Assembly (NCBI GenBank): GCA_017311315.1
Contig: CM029647.1
Span: 5,216,576 to 5,280,575 of the forward strand
Source of the DNA: Dendrocalamus latiflorus
Taxonomy: Eukaryota > Streptophyta > Magnoliopsida > Poales > Poaceae
Length of the DNA: 64,000 bases
Direction: 5' to 3'
Positions 1-11,624 of the stretch are shown piece by piece. A model generated the notes under the pieces. That model saw only the letters and a program-made list of their open reading frames with translations, ran no database searches and was not told where the DNA came from. Positions within the stretch are counted from its first letter, which is position 1, and each line of letters begins with the position of its first letter. The translations under genes and the position numbers were made by a program.

Positions 1-337
1 TGTTAAGTTGAATTGAAAAAACTTTCAAGAAGGACACACTGATGTTAAGGTAAAGTTGGAGTTGACAGATCCATCATTCCTGGAGTTGGAGCAAAATATA
101 ACCATTGAAGCCATCATAATACATCAATTAGTAGAGTTTTTTGCACCACTGTGTGCCAAGCAGAGGATCTGTTAACTGCTGTTTTTTTATTATAAAGAGC
201 AATCTGTAAAATCATTTACGCACGGTTTGTCAGCTATTTTGATCTGATTTTATCTTAAAATGAAATTTGATCCTGACTGCGATAGCTGTTGTTCAATGTT
301 TGACTTGATTTTATGTGTTCAAACTGTATTTCCTCAG

Positions 338-1659
338 GGTTCTGACAAATAAAGCAGTTGAAGCAAACGATGGGAAGCCACTGCCTCTAGTCCAGAAAGC
401 TTTTATTGGTCTCACTGCTGGAGCAATTGGAGCGTGTGTTGGTAGTCCTGCGGATTTGGCACTGATTAGGATGCAGGCTGATTCAACCTTGCCAGCAGCC
501 CAACGGCGCAACTATAAGAATGCTTTTCATGCACTTTACCGTATTGTTGCTGATGAAGGTGTTCTTGCACTTTGGAAGGGTGCAGGCCCAACTGTAGTGA
601 GAGCTATGTCGCTCAACATGGGCATGCTTGCCTCCTATGACCAGAGTGTTGAGTTATTTAGAGACAAATTTGGTGCTGGAGAAATTTCTACAGTGCTTGG
701 TAAGATTATTATTTTTTCATCTTTAGGTATCATGTGATACTTACGTTTTTATGACTTCTCCATTGAGAATTATTTATGCATTTTGAGACATGAAGTAGTG
801 GCATACTGTAACATTATGTATAGGTCATGGACTCTCTGGCATCTTTAGTGCATGGGCTGGAGGGACCAATAATAAAATAAAATAAAATGCAGGAACTATG
901 AATTTATTAATGACTCATTGTAGAAGCACTATGGTCACTTTAACTGTTAATTCACGCTCTAAATTTAAAGCTAAGCTCTCTGGGTTCGAATGGTCTGTTG
1001 GCCTGTTGCAGGTAGCTGCATGACGGTAAGCCTGCTGAAAATAGCTTTCTATTTGCTTAGTTTTTGAATTGACGGATTTGTGTGGGCCTCCCTTAATGTT
1101 TCCCATAAAACAAAGAGAGAAAATGACAGATTTGCATCACATGTGTCGAGTTTGTTGTGCACTGCCACCCAAATAGTTTTTAGTTTATATGCTTTTCATA
1201 GTTCACTGTGCTGTTTAGTTTTTTTGTGATTTCTTTATCGCGATCTTAGGTTTTGTTTTGCTTTAACTTACATGATTTTGAATTTTGCTTGTAGGGGCCA
1301 GTGCTGTTTCAGGATTCTTTGCATCTGCTTGCAGTTTGCCCTTTGATTATGTGAAGACACAGATTCAGAAGATGCAGCCTGATGCCACCGGGAAGTATCC
1401 ATATACTGGGTCTCTTGACTGTGCCATGAAGACCTTGAAGAGTGGAGGCCCATTTAAGTTCTACACTGGCTTTCCTGTCTACTGCGTCAGGATTGCTCCA
1501 CATGTCATGGTAATGCAAATATTACACAGCGTTTCTCCGCTTAACAGACACCTTTACATCTTCATGTTCTATCATATTTACCTCATGAGATCTTGTGTGC
1601 AGTTGACGTGGATATGCTTGAATGAGATCCAGAAGTTTGAGAAGCGTATGGGCCTCTAA
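338..1659 (+). CDS. DTC: Mitochondrial 2-oxoglutarate/malate (dicarboxylate/tricarboxylate) carrier, 3' part
   Basis: Inner-membrane carrier exchanging 2-oxoglutarate, malate and other di/tricarboxylates between matrix and cytosol. Three exons are visible: 338-699, 1295-1509 and 1603-1659 (stop TAA). All junctions are AG/GT and the frame is kept across both introns (a split Gly codon at the first). The window opens inside an upstream intron, so the start and first carrier repeat are missing. The second repeat carries SPADLALIRMQAD, the modified signature typical of the oxoglutarate-carrier subfamily, where the usual basic residue is absent. The third carries the canonical PFDYVK signature. 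The C-terminus FEKRMGL is intact. Substrate class comes from family resemblance, not from residues tested here. Nothing looks broken. A 3' UTR follows with no crowding neighbour for about 2 kb. Confidence 0.93.
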
Positions 1660-3760
1660 GAGCTGGTTGGTTCAGTCATGCTATCCCTGCCTAAGACATA
1701 TCATTTATAGTTCACCTGCTTTATAAGCCAGCAGTTGGTTCTGAACTTCTAATAGACAAATTTTGAGCTTCTTATTTCTCTAGCCTATATGCTACCACGG
1801 TGCTGAGCCTTTGACACCAAATAATCATATCATTTATTTTATTTTGAAGGATTTCTGGGGGAATTTTTGGGCTGACATACACTATTGTTGGTAGGAAACA
1901 CTACCAAGAGAAATAACACCACTGGATTCAACTCATGTCATCGAATGGAGCCAGACATCAAACAAAATTTCTTCAATCTACCTTTTTTGTAGGCCCTACG
2001 ATGTTCACCATGTGTAGTTAATACTTGTTGCGCTTGCTCTCCTTTTTTTATCTGATACCAGAATAATGTTGATCTGTTGTGTATTGCTGTACTGCATTTG
2101 GTGATAGTGGAAGTTTGTGTTTACTGTTGATGGATGGCATGCCATATCCTGCTTTAGAGAGGACTATGATCTGACGTCGTTGTGCCTAATCTGCTGAATT
2201 ACCATGGCGGTATGCAAATATTACTCAATATACTTTTGCATGGGTTCGTTTTCTGTGGAACGTACTCACATTAACATATTAACATGAACGTACTCACATT
2301 AACATATTAACATACTTTTCCTCAAGAGTGGATGCAAGTTGAGCAATGGGGGCATAGGCCCCTAGACCGATTTTAATTTTTGTTGCTTAGAGTCTAAATT
2401 TACACAGTTTGTACTTCTATATGCCAAAAACTAGTGTCTAATATTATCAAATTACAACTATCTAAAAGTAAACACGTTGACAAATAGGGAGAGAAAAGAA
2501 AAGAAAAACACACAAGACATTAACAAAGCAAGGTACTCCAAATATATATATATAAGTTGAAGTTGGCACGACAAAACATATCAACCAACTATAAAAAGAG
2601 AACAAAGTAACAGGGGTTACTTGAACCGATCGAACGTGGGTCACCGCCGGTCCAACCCTAAGCCAACGCTAACCCAAGGCTTAAGCCAGCATCAGCCCTA
2701 AGCCAACTAAGTAGCCAATGCTAGGTCTAGACGATGCTTTACCTATCTGCTCTAATTCCCCATGCAGCATATCACGCACGCAACCTTTCGTCTGCAGCGA
2801 TGACGGGCTAGGTGTCAAAGCTACCGTCGTCCAAGAGCACGCCAGCCGCTTTTCACTTGCGCCCGCGTGTGTCGGATGGTATGGTTAGATTTCTCATTGT
2901 GTTAATCTCACTGCATGCATATGCAAATGGAGTAAATCTCAGTGTATATATGTTGTATGTAGTATGGCCGATAGTCACAGCAATAGGTGAGGTCGTCCAC
3001 TTGTCGTCTTGTCCTGGCTCCTCGCTTTCAAAGTTCAAATGTTCAATGATCTTCATAGCTAGCGAAATAACAATCAACCGACCAAAATAAATACTAAAAT
3101 TTGTAACTTAGATTTTGTTGTGGACGTATTTGTTGGCAAAGTCTATATGCATCGTCCACGGTAACCTATCAGCAAGGGTTTGGCCGCAGCAGGGCAGTCG
3201 ATAGCACCGGCAACGGCTGGTTGTGCTACAGGGCCGACGGCGACAACAGAAGCCGATTCGGTCGCAGCAGCCGTAGCAAGGATGGCAAGGGCGTCCAACG
3301 CAGAGCAGGATTCCGCATGAGTATAATCGAAAGGACTCCTTCGTAATCAATATGCTTTTGTTATATTAGGCAATCTATATTGATAAGAGTTCTAGTAATA
3401 GTATGATATAGTATGTTATTGTTAGGAGGGCACCTCAATATAAGGGTAGCCGACTGTTTTCATGAGAGGCAATAAAAGATCAATTCATTTAAACTTAGGG
3501 CTTGGTCAGAGCCTAGGCCGCAAGGGCTGGGGGAGACCTTCGCCAATTATCCCTCCCCCCAATCCAAGCCATTACAGATTTTAGGGTTTCAATTATATAA
3601 TCTTTAAAATATTTGTGGGTCAGGGCTTTAATATTAGAATACCCTATTTTGATTTTTTGCAACAACTGAATTAGGGAATTTTCAATGTGTTTCAATATCT
3701 AATTCAGTGTATTCTAACTTTCAATAATTGTCATCTCTTCATGACAAGTAGTCTGTAGTC
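1660..3760. other. 3' UTR of the carrier gene, then gene-free repeat-derived DNA
   Basis: The first few hundred bases are T-rich and should hold the carrier 3' UTR; no single polyadenylation signal stands out. A 28-bp tandem duplication lies at 2258-2313. From about 2340 the sequence (gggggcataggcccc followed by AT-rich DNA) has the feel of a decayed hAT-type element. 2625-2760 is a C/A-rich stretch with recurring aagcc motifs. A GC-rich patch at 3170-3320 has short open frames on the minus strand that I do not recognise. No gene is supported. Confidence 0.5.
2258..2313. repeat. 28-bp tandem duplication
   Basis: Two adjacent near-identical 28-base units, each starting gaacgtactcacattaaca. 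It lies downstream of the carrier gene and looks like a simple slippage duplication. Confidence 0.85.
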
Positions 3761-4071
3761 ATGGAGCGATTTCTAAAAAGAAACTCACCAGGTTCAAGTG
3801 CAAATGCTACGAATACAGAAAGTCCAAAAATCAATTAGAAAGAAGAGATTCAGTTTGATCCAGGGAAAAGAAAAATAATAGATGACTATCTCTCCAATTA
3901 GAAAGATGTGGTAAGAAGAAAGTACTTGGATAATAGGCCTTGCTAATCTCACGCATATGATTTTTTATATACAATGTTTAGGAAAAAAAGAGAAGATTTA
4001 ACCCTGCATGGTTTAATCAGTATGACAGTTGGTTTGAGTATATCAAATTTAAAGATATAAAATTTAGAACA
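3761..4071 (+). pseudogene. N-terminal relic of a TTF-type zinc-finger/hAT-dimerisation transposase-like protein
   Basis: From an ATG at 3761 the conceptual product begins MERFLKRN, then has KRKIIDDY, a basic VRRKYL stretch and, after a one-base shift near 3988, FNPAWFNQYDSWFEYIKFKD. This order (a lysine-rich start, IDEY-like, VRR-YL, then FNPxWFxxYxxWLEYS) is the N-terminal region of the plant TTF-type zinc-finger, hAT-dimerisation proteins (ZMYM1-like domesticated or degenerate hAT transposases). At least three in-frame stops and the frameshift show that it is dead. The cysteine-rich TTF finger, the catalytic core and the dimerisation domain, which should follow, are not found. Assignment is from remembered family motifs. 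Confidence 0.6.
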
Positions 4072-6339
4072 TATTACTATCTACTACATTATTGATAGAT
4101 GCATCGATAAATACAGGCCGGAGCATGAGGCCCCCGTATTATTTTTGTTCTAGATTCGCCATTGTTTTTCCTGGAGTTTATGTTAAATTGCTGGTTTTGA
4201 ACTTCAGATAGATGATCAGTTACCCGCAGAGATTGCTGCTTTTGAACTTCAGATAGATAACATTCAGTTGCAGGGAATGTATGGCTTCTGACTTTCTGGT
4301 TTGCTATTGTCACTGTGTATGAAAAGCCACATTTATAGCCCTGAAATGTAAACAACCTGTTTATCCTTGATAAACTCTTCCAAGTTCCATGTATGTGTTT
4401 CTCTCTTTCGTATGATGTACGGTAGGAAGATTTAGATAAGTAACAGCTATTAGATTGCTTGATTTTTCTCTTCATACATTGAAGGTGTGAAGACCACTGT
4501 TATGTTTTGCACTGTCATCATATGTTGTGAATTGTGATGATGTAGGTCCATTCGGCAACGAGGTGGATTCCAAAAGGGAAGCTACTCGTACTACTGGTGT
4601 ACTCTCAGTTTTAGCAGGATATTTCAGTTATCTGGTAGCTTCTTTTCAACATTTTACCAATATGCAAGTACTCTTAACTTCCATCCCAGTGTACTAGGCA
4701 GAGCCTATTTCAATGGCACAACGAAAATGCCTTTTGCATGCTCAAATGAACGGTACTTTCTGATAAATGAGCTGTTTTTCCATGCTCAAAGCCTAAGAAT
4801 AGTACTACTACCACCACTCTGGAAAAAGACTGAGCTGCGCAACCAGCATGCACATTGCTTGTGCCATTATCAAAAGCTTATAAGAGAGGCTACAAATTCT
4901 GATGGGCTTTATCTATGTAACCTGAATTTGACCAAAATGTAAACTAAAATAGGAGCACCCAGTTTATTATGGCAGAAGATCATAGAGGAAAATTTCTTTA
5001 GCTTCATTTGGAGTTTGGGCATTACAGGGGGTCACATCCCCCCGACCCCCCCCCCCCCCCCGGGGGGTACTGCTTTCTGATCTGTGTGTTGGATCCGACG
5101 TGTAACACTAAATCTTGGGCATCACCATCCCTACTTATCCATATTCTTTCATATTGTGAAGTATTATTTATTGTATTGCAAATTGTTTATCCATTCTTGA
5201 AGTTTTCTTTTGCATTTTCAGTGAGCCGGGAAGTCTCCTCCCAATTTTCTAAGCTCACGAACGTTTCATCGTGGCATGCATTCAACTTTGTGAACAAAAA
5301 ACAAAGAAAAAACACTATGGAAAAGTGGATTCAATGGGGCTAAAGGTTGTGTTGTTTGGAAAAATTAAGGCCAATGGGTTAATTACTTGTATTTAGACTC
5401 AACGAGTAAGTGTCCCGTGGTGGTTTGGAAGGTTGATACGAGAACTTGACATTCCTTTTGTTTCTGTTCTGGTTACCAGTGACATTGGGGAAACAAAAAG
5501 GGCAATCTGTTATTTAACTCTGGGAAAACAAGTATAGCAATCTGTCACAAACTTGTCTGAAAAACCTAGCAGAGAGTAACGTTATTTGATATCGTCTTTC
5601 GAATCATCATCACATGAGAGCAAAAGAAAAATGAAAGGGAATTTTTTTTAACACCTTCTGAGACCCAGCCCTTGAAGAATGCTTTCCCATGCTACACACT
5701 GCCCCCATTCATTTTCCAAGAACAATGTGTGAAATATATGAACTCAAGAGTTATATTAGAGCTACTCGAATTAATCCAACAGATTTTTTCTGCTTCCTTC
5801 TTCTTCTTTTTCACTTGTAGTCCTTAGTTCTGAGTTTAATAGTTGTCAGGACATACAGGTGGCATCTGAAGGCTCCGAGCCAGAAATTTTGGACTAGCAC
5901 AAAGAATAATCTTAGTGGTGCCCCACCAACCTTTTCCTACGTGGAGGATAGCAACAATTTGCCTGTGAAATTTGAAATGTTACGCTAGCTACACCAACTT
6001 TCTAGTCCAACTCAGCAAGGAGCATAGAATTGTCCAACAAAATTGGACATCGAACTATTTTCCAACTAATTGGCAGTGTCATCACTCATCACAGCAGAAA
6101 ACTTGCAGAAAAGGAGAACCCCTCCACTAACCATGCGCAAGTACCCTTACTCAGAACCAACGGCCAGGATAACATCACAATCCACATCGAACGGTGTCGG
6201 ATCAATCCACGTCATCAATACCCAAGTTAGTGCTGGGCCATCACATACAACTGTAAAAAAAACTAATTTTTCACAAGGAAAAATAATTAATCATGGGAAG
6301 AACAGTTTTGCTATTGCACAGACGACTGAATTTTTTTTA
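4072..6339. other. Gene-free stretch with C/G homopolymer run
   Basis: I see no supported gene. Short open frames at 4089-4475 (minus), 4727-4942 and 5008-5343 (plus) have no recognisable domain, signal or codon pattern and are taken as chance. A run of 16 C followed directly by 6 G lies at 5046-5067. Around 5870-5930 the text (gagccagaaattttgga) resembles the subterminal part of hAT-type elements, but no paired end was found. Confidence 0.4.
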
Positions 6340-6550
6340 TGTTTCAGTCACCTGAAATTGCACTCTCAATGAACTAAAATTGCAGACCCCTCCAAAAAAA
6401 ATAGCTGCAACTTAGGTGATTCAGAGTGCAACTTCAGGTGACCTGAAATTGCACTCTCAATCAACTAAAATTGTAGTCCCCTTCAAAAAAAATAAGTGCA
6501 ACTTCAGATAATTCAAAGTGTAACTTTAGATGACTGATTCATAAAAAAAA
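6310..6550. repeat. Dispersed repeat with reiterated TGCAACTTCAGGTGA motif
   Basis: About 240 bases just upstream of the kinase gene in which variants of gtgcaacttcaggtga and its complement tcacctgaaattgcac recur at least six times, separated by short A-runs. A second block of the same family lies in the opposite orientation at about 34800-34990, including the shared piece around gactgaattttttt. Both therefore look like copies of one short transposable repeat. I could not define ends or a target duplication. Confidence 0.6.
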
Positions 6551-6635
6551 TAGTCTATCCCTGGCAAGAAATACTAAAAAGATCGCTAAAAAGTCAATCT
6601 TTTTCTTAAGGGTTAGAAGCACACTCCCTAGTCTC

Positions 6636-6643
6636 CATATAAA
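6636..6643 (+). promoter_or_regulatory. Probable TATA box of the CIPK gene
   Basis: catataaa lies about 95 bases upstream of the kinase ATG, which leaves room for a short leader beginning near 6665-6670. A pyrimidine-rich tract (cctatcctcactcttcctccc) follows, as is common around grass transcription starts. Confidence 0.55.
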
Positions 6644-6735
6644 CAGCATCCCATCGCTTCATCCTATCCTCACTCTTCCTCCCTTCATTAATTCGTGAGA
6701 GCTAGCTAGTGAAGTTCTTGGCTCCTTGCTCGTCA

Positions 6736-8250
6736 ATGGTGCGGATGGCAAGCAAGGGAGGCAGCGGCGGCGGCATCCGGGAGGGGAAGAAGGCGCTGCT
6801 GCTGGGGCGGTTCGAGGTGGGGAAGATGCTGGGGCAGGGCAACTTCGCCAAGGTGTACCGCGCGCGCAACGCGGCCACCGGCGAGGAGGTGGCGATCAAG
6901 GTGATGGAGAAGGAGAAGATCTTCAAGTCCGGGCTGACGGCGCACATCAAGCGCGAGATCGCCGTGCTCCGGCGGGTGCGCCACCCGCACATCGTGCAGC
7001 TCTACGAGGTGATGGCCACCAAGCAGCGCATCTACTTCGTCATGGAGTACGTGCGCGGCGGCGAGCTGTTCGCGCGCGTTGCCAGGGGGCGCCTCAAGGA
7101 GGGCGACGCGCGGCGCTACTTCCAGCAGCTGGTGTCCGCCGTCGCCTTCTGCCACGCGCGCGGGGTGTACCACCGGGACATCAAGCCCGAGAACCTCCTC
7201 GTCGACGACGCCGGCGACCTCAAGGTCTCCGACTTCGGGCTCTCCGCCGTCGCCGACGAGATGCGCCACGACGGCCTCTTCCACACCTTCTGCGGCACGC
7301 CGGCGTACGTCGCGCCGGAGGTGCTGTCCCGCCGCGGGTACGACGCCGCCAAGGCCGACCTCTGGTCATGCGGCGTCGTGCTCTTCGTTCTCATGGCCGG
7401 CTACCTCCCGTTCCAGGACCGCAACCTCGTCGGCATGTACCGCAAGATCCACAAGGGCGAATTCCGCTGCCCCAAGTGGTTCTCCACGGAGCTCATCCGC
7501 CTCCTCCGCCACGTCCTCGACACCAACCCTCAGCGCCGCGCCACCGCCGACGAGATCATGGAGAACGACTGGTTCAAGATCGGCTTCCGCCGCTTCTCCT
7601 TCCGCATCGAGGACGACGGCTCCTTCACCTGCTTCGACCTAGACGACGGCGCCACCGACGCTTTCACCTCGCCGCCCGACACCCCGCGGACAGCCGACAG
7701 CGGGTACGCTCCTTCCGAGCAACCAAGAAAGGCGGGAGTGCTGACGTCGTGCGGGTCGGCGCCGTTGCTGGAATTAGGGGGCTCCGACCTGTGGGGGAGC
7801 ATGCGGCGGCCGTCGAGCCTGAACGCGTTTGACATCATCTCGTTCTCGCCGGGGTTCGACCTCTCAGGGCTGTTCGAGGACGGCGGGGGCGGGGGCAATG
7901 GCGCGGGCGAGCAGCAGCAGGCCGCGCGGTTCGTGTCGGCGGCGCCGGTGGAGCGGATCCTGGCGGCGCTGGAGGGGACGGCCGCCGCGGAAGGCATGGC
8001 GGTGCGGGCGAGGGACGACGGGTCGATCAGCATGGAGGGGACGCGGGAGGGCGAGCACGGCGCGCTGGCGGTGGCCGCGGAGATCTACGAGCTCACGCCG
8101 GAGCTGGTGGTTGTGGAGGTGCGGCGCAAGGCCGGCGCCGCCGCCGAGTACGAGGAGTTCTTCCGGGCGCGGCTCAAGCCCAGCCTCCACGAGCTCGTGT
8201 GCGACGACCGGCCATGCCTCGATTCCGACGAGCTCTCTCGGAGCCTATGA
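6736..8250 (+). CDS. CIPK: CBL-interacting protein kinase (SnRK3 family)
   Basis: Intronless, 504 residues: a Ser/Thr kinase regulated by calcineurin-B-like calcium sensors, acting in ion transport and stress signalling. The kinase domain starts near residue 26: glycine loop LGQGNFAKV (32-40), ATP lysine in VAIKV (K55), HRD at 146-148 followed by IKPENLL, DFG at 166-168, and CGTPAYVAPE closing the activation loop (APE 193-195). The C-terminal regulatory half has the NAF motif (NAF at 363-365, then FSPGFDLSGLF), the autoinhibitory CBL-docking site. Near the end, AAEIYELTPELVVVEV matches the phosphatase-interaction region. The first ATG after the probable TATA is 6736; a second in-frame ATG is at 6745. 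The frame is open upstream to 6709, but only through a GTG. Length and architecture are normal for the family. Strong GC bias at third positions is typical of intronless grass genes. I do not assign a member number. Confidence 0.96.
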   Translation: MVRMASKGGSGGGIREGKKALLLGRFEVGKMLGQGNFAKVYRARNAATGEEVAIKVMEKEKIFKSGLTAHIKREIAVLRRVRHPHIVQLYEVMATKQRIYFVMEYVRGGELFARVARGRLKEGDARRYFQQLVSAVAFCHARGVYHRDIKPENLLVDDAGDLKVSDFGLSAVADEMRHDGLFHTFCGTPAYVAPEVLSRRGYDAAKADLWSCGVVLFVLMAGYLPFQDRNLVGMYRKIHKGEFRCPKWFSTELIRLLRHVLDTNPQRRATADEIMENDWFKIGFRRFSFRIEDDGSFTCFDLDDGATDAFTSPPDTPRTADSGYAPSEQPRKAGVLTSCGSAPLLELGGSDLWGSMRRPSSLNAFDIISFSPGFDLSGLFEDGGGGGNGAGEQQQAARFVSAAPVERILAALEGTAAAEGMAVRARDDGSISMEGTREGEHGALAVAAEIYELTPELVVVEVRRKAGAAAEYEEFFRARLKPSLHELVCDDRPCLDSDELSRSL

Positions 8251-10031
8251 TCGCTGCGCGCGTCCATGCGTGCATGCACGTTCTCCTCTTTGGCCGGACG
8301 TTTGTGTTTGCGTACTTTATTTCTTGTACGTACGTACGTATGCAAGGAAGTATACATATACGTATATACATACACAAAAAATATTTTTGCAGTGTTGTGG
8401 ATGGCATTTAGAGGAAGGTTCCATGACATTGTTGTTGTAAAAGGGAAAAAGAAAAAAGAGAGAGAGAGAGAGAGGGATAAATGTACGTATCTCTTATACT
8501 TGCGTATTAGGAGATCATGTGTGTAATGTTGTTAAACTGTGAGACTAATTTGATGTTTGTTGATGTGTTAGTCACTGTGTATTTGGAGAAGGAAATGCAG
8601 CCGATTCATTTTACTACAAGTTCGCAATCTTCATACAGTAGTCATTGACAATTTGTGCATGCATGGATAAGATAATATATCAGATCACAACATACTAGCA
8701 TCTAGGCATATTACTAGCCACGTATACACATGACAATTCACAATCACTTCAGAAAGTACTTGCATTCTTCAATTAACCAATATGTGCTTGCGCTTAACAG
8801 AGACTAGAATAGTGGCTAGTATTACACAAGTACATATAACACCAACAAAAAAATAAAAGAGAAAGAAAAATAATAAAATGTCGGTGGTGTGTCCAGACTT
8901 CCAATTTTGTGACAGCTGTTAGATCAATGTACCAAAAAATTAATTATCAACCAATCTTTTATATGTTTGCATTAAGGCCAGTGAATATGCACCAGGAAGT
9001 TTTTAGCTCCTGGAATGCACTTGTGATTAATTTAACAATCTTGACAAACCGACGAGAGGCATTACATTACAATAATGTTGTTGCCATTGTTGGTACCAAA
9101 AGTCTTGCAAATTTTCTCTTCTTTTACCTGCTTCGATGCTCAACCCCCTCACATTTGCCCACGTACGCAGTCTGTCGCAAGGAGAACTGCTCGGTCACGG
9201 AACACGGCATCTAAAGAGAACTAGAGTGCGTACACGTGCTTTTAGGAAGCTAATAGTGCGCACACGTACGCAGTCTGCTAATCGCATTTTATATGGCGAT
9301 GGTTTCCGAATTCTAGCTTTTAATTTACTATTTTTTTAATTTGTTAGTTTTTTTAGATTTTTTTATCTTTTTTCCTTGTATTCTTTGATATTGTCCGTGA
9401 TAGGCTAACTTATTTTTTATTTTAATTTTTTTTAAAATTTAATTACACTAAATAAGCCACCATCAGTTATATTAAAAATAAACTAGCTATAGTAAAAAAA
9501 ACTATAACATCGCCAATCTGAGTATCCCCTATAGTGTCTGTCATTAGCTTGCAAATTAAACTAGAGGTCGTTGGCTTGCTAGTTATATAAACTAGACATT
9601 TGATTCCTTAGACCCTGTTAAAACGATTTCTAGGCTTTTGGTTTTCAGTTTCTCTATGAAAAAAATTCAAAAAACCATTTTAAATAAGATAGCTTTTTGA
9701 CTAAAAGCTATCAACAAAAATAAAAGATAATCAATTGAAAAATCAAAAGCTGCGATAAAATGCCATCGGCAAAAAAGTTTTAAAACGTTTCCTTAGGGGC
9801 TGCTTATTTGGACCTTTTTTAATGACTTTTTCACTATTTTATACTATAGTTGTTAATGATCTTTTGACGTAAATAATTTAAAAAAATTTAAAATAAAATC
9901 AGATTAGGCCATCAAAGACAATGTAAAAAATACAGAAAAAAGATAAGATAAAAAAGGAATAATAAAATTAAAAAATTAGAAGCTAGAAACAAAAATCCAA
10001 CGAAGCAGCAAACAAAGTAGGACCTCAGACC
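8251..10031. other. 3' UTR of CIPK and AT-rich repeat DNA
   Basis: Directly after the stop come a tacgtacgtacgta run (8328-8341) and a GA microsatellite (8457-8475), probably in the 3' UTR. From about 9330 the DNA becomes extremely A/T rich. The stretch 9340-9500, with gatattgtccgtgataggctaactta, recurs at about 25080-25290 and, inverted, at about 9800-9990, so this is a dispersed AT-rich element family. No gene is supported; the short frames at 8909-9339 have no recognisable content. Confidence 0.5.
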
Positions 10032-10034
10032 TTA

Positions 10035-10471
10035 GGGCCTGTTTGGCAGAGCTCCACCAACTCCAGATCCACCAAAAACAGCTCCACTCCACGAATTTTT
10101 ACCCAAACGCTCCAGCTCCACGAAATCTGGATCCACCAAAATACTGAATCTAGCTCCAGATTCATGAAATCCATGGAGCACCTCAAGGGGTGCTCCACGA
10201 AACCTTGTTTCGTACCTACTCGTGGAGTTGGGTGGTAATTACCCACCTTTTGCCACTGGTTACACACCCCATCCCATACCACCATAAAACACATGGGCAA
10301 AACAGGCTATTCCCACCAAAAACTCAGTTTCGTGGATCTGGAGCTGCTTTGCAAGCCAAACAGTTTTGTCTAGCTCCATGGTGGGATCACAGATTCACGG
10401 TGGAGCTGTTTTTGATGAATCTGCTGCTCCAGATTCATTTTTTCAGTGGTAAAGCTCTGCCAAACAAGCCC
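10035..10471. mobile_element. Tourist-like MITE, 437 bp
   Basis: Terminal inverted repeats: the left end reads GGGCCTGTTTGGCAGAGCT and the right end complements it as GGGCTTGTTTGGCAGAGCT. The element is flanked by TTA on both sides (10032-10034 and 10472-10474), the 3-bp target duplication of PIF/Harbinger-derived Tourist elements. Much of the interior is also self-complementary, with blocks such as ctccagatccaccaaaaac answered near the right end. No coding capacity. Confidence 0.85.
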
Positions 10472-10855
10472 TTAATCTAGCTTCTGTTTTTTTACAATAG
10501 GGTTTCACGATTCGCAAGCAAGCATGGCCAAAAGTAGGTGTCAGTGGGGCCACCGCCCTCGATGCTACTTAGCTACTTCTGGAAACGGTGACCATGGATG
10601 TTGCGTTGATTTCCATGAGCTAATCGTACTGTGATTAGTTCAGCTGTTACGGCAGTGTGTGTATTCGTTACAGATCATAACAAGGCACTCGAATTATTTG
10701 ATGTGTTTAACAAGGTTGGTGGGATGACCAGTCGAGTGAAGTTCGTGGAGAAAGTTCGCTTTGGTTTCGGTCATTTTAGCTCATCATCGTTCTAAAGTGC
10801 TACAGTGGATGCTCACAGGCATGTCTAATGTACCCATATCACATATGGTAGTGCG

Positions 10856-11034
10856 CAGGGGCGGAGCCACATCCCGGAGGGGATAGACTCCAGTCTGAGA
10901 TGTGAAAAAAAATCTAATATACAGCCTGAATAAATTTATTTCAATCTAGTTAACATTTTCATGATCCAGCTTAGATAGCTTAGATTATTCCACCATTGAA
11001 CCCGGGCCGTAATCAAATCCTGACTCCACCACTG
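10856..11034. mobile_element. Small non-autonomous hAT element, 179 bp
   Basis: Starts CAGGGGCGGAGCCAC and ends CTCCACCACTG, i.e. inverted termini of the CAGNGGCGGA type. It is flanked by a perfect 8-bp direct repeat GTAGTGCG (10848-10855 and 11035-11042). Termini and duplication length together are diagnostic of hAT transposition. Confidence 0.85.
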
Positions 11035-11076
11035 GTAGTGCGTCCATTCGCACAAGCTAATTGTAGATGTCGAGAT

Positions 11077-11525
11077 TAGGGATGGCATCAATGCAGGACT
11101 GGGGCGCCGATCCCTGTGAAGCTTTCCTCTGTCTCACCCCTATGAAGCTTGACGGAGGTCAATGTGCCCCTGTCCCCGTCCTCTGTGAGGATTAAAAAAG
11201 TATAATATATGTATTTAAAAATGTTAATGTGGTTTTATTAATTATTATATATATTATGAAAATATAGTTTCAAAATATAAACCATAATGTATAAATGCAC
11301 GTTTTATTCAAATATATATAAAAGAATATATATTCTATATTAAAAATCTATATTATATAAATAAAATAATATATTTTTAATTTTTGACGAGTCTCCAAAG
11401 GCCCTATGGGTTCTTTGGCCCCTGTCTCCGCCCCCACCCCTGTGACCTCGTGGGTGGAGTTTCCTTGCCCCCTATGGGGATTATCCCAACGGGGCCCTAT
11501 CCCATAGGTGAAATTGCCATCTCTG
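11077..11525. mobile_element. Non-autonomous hAT element, 449 bp
   Basis: The left end is TAGGGATGGCA and the right end TTGCCATCTCTG, complementary over the inner ten or so bases. The flanks share the 8-bp direct repeat GTCGAGAT (11069-11076 and 11526-11533). The outer parts are GC-rich (variants of cctatggggatta) and the centre is AT-rich. A related but end-less copy lies at about 14080-14520. Confidence 0.75.
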
Positions 11526-11624
11526 GTCGAGATGAATTCGTGGTAATTTCCTACTGAAGTACATATAGTATACATGTACATATATTTTTAAAATCGGTGA
11601 ACACCAATGTCAAGTCTAAGGCTT

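Noticed and set aside
6709..6735. Extension of the CIPK frame nine codons upstream
   Set aside because: The first codon is GTG; plant nuclear genes start at ATG, and 6736 is the first in-frame ATG with family-typical N-terminal length.
6726..8190. Long open frames in other frames and on the minus strand across the CIPK gene (up to 368 residues)
   Set aside because: Shadow frames produced by the GC-rich third positions; low-complexity Arg/Ala/Pro products without domains.
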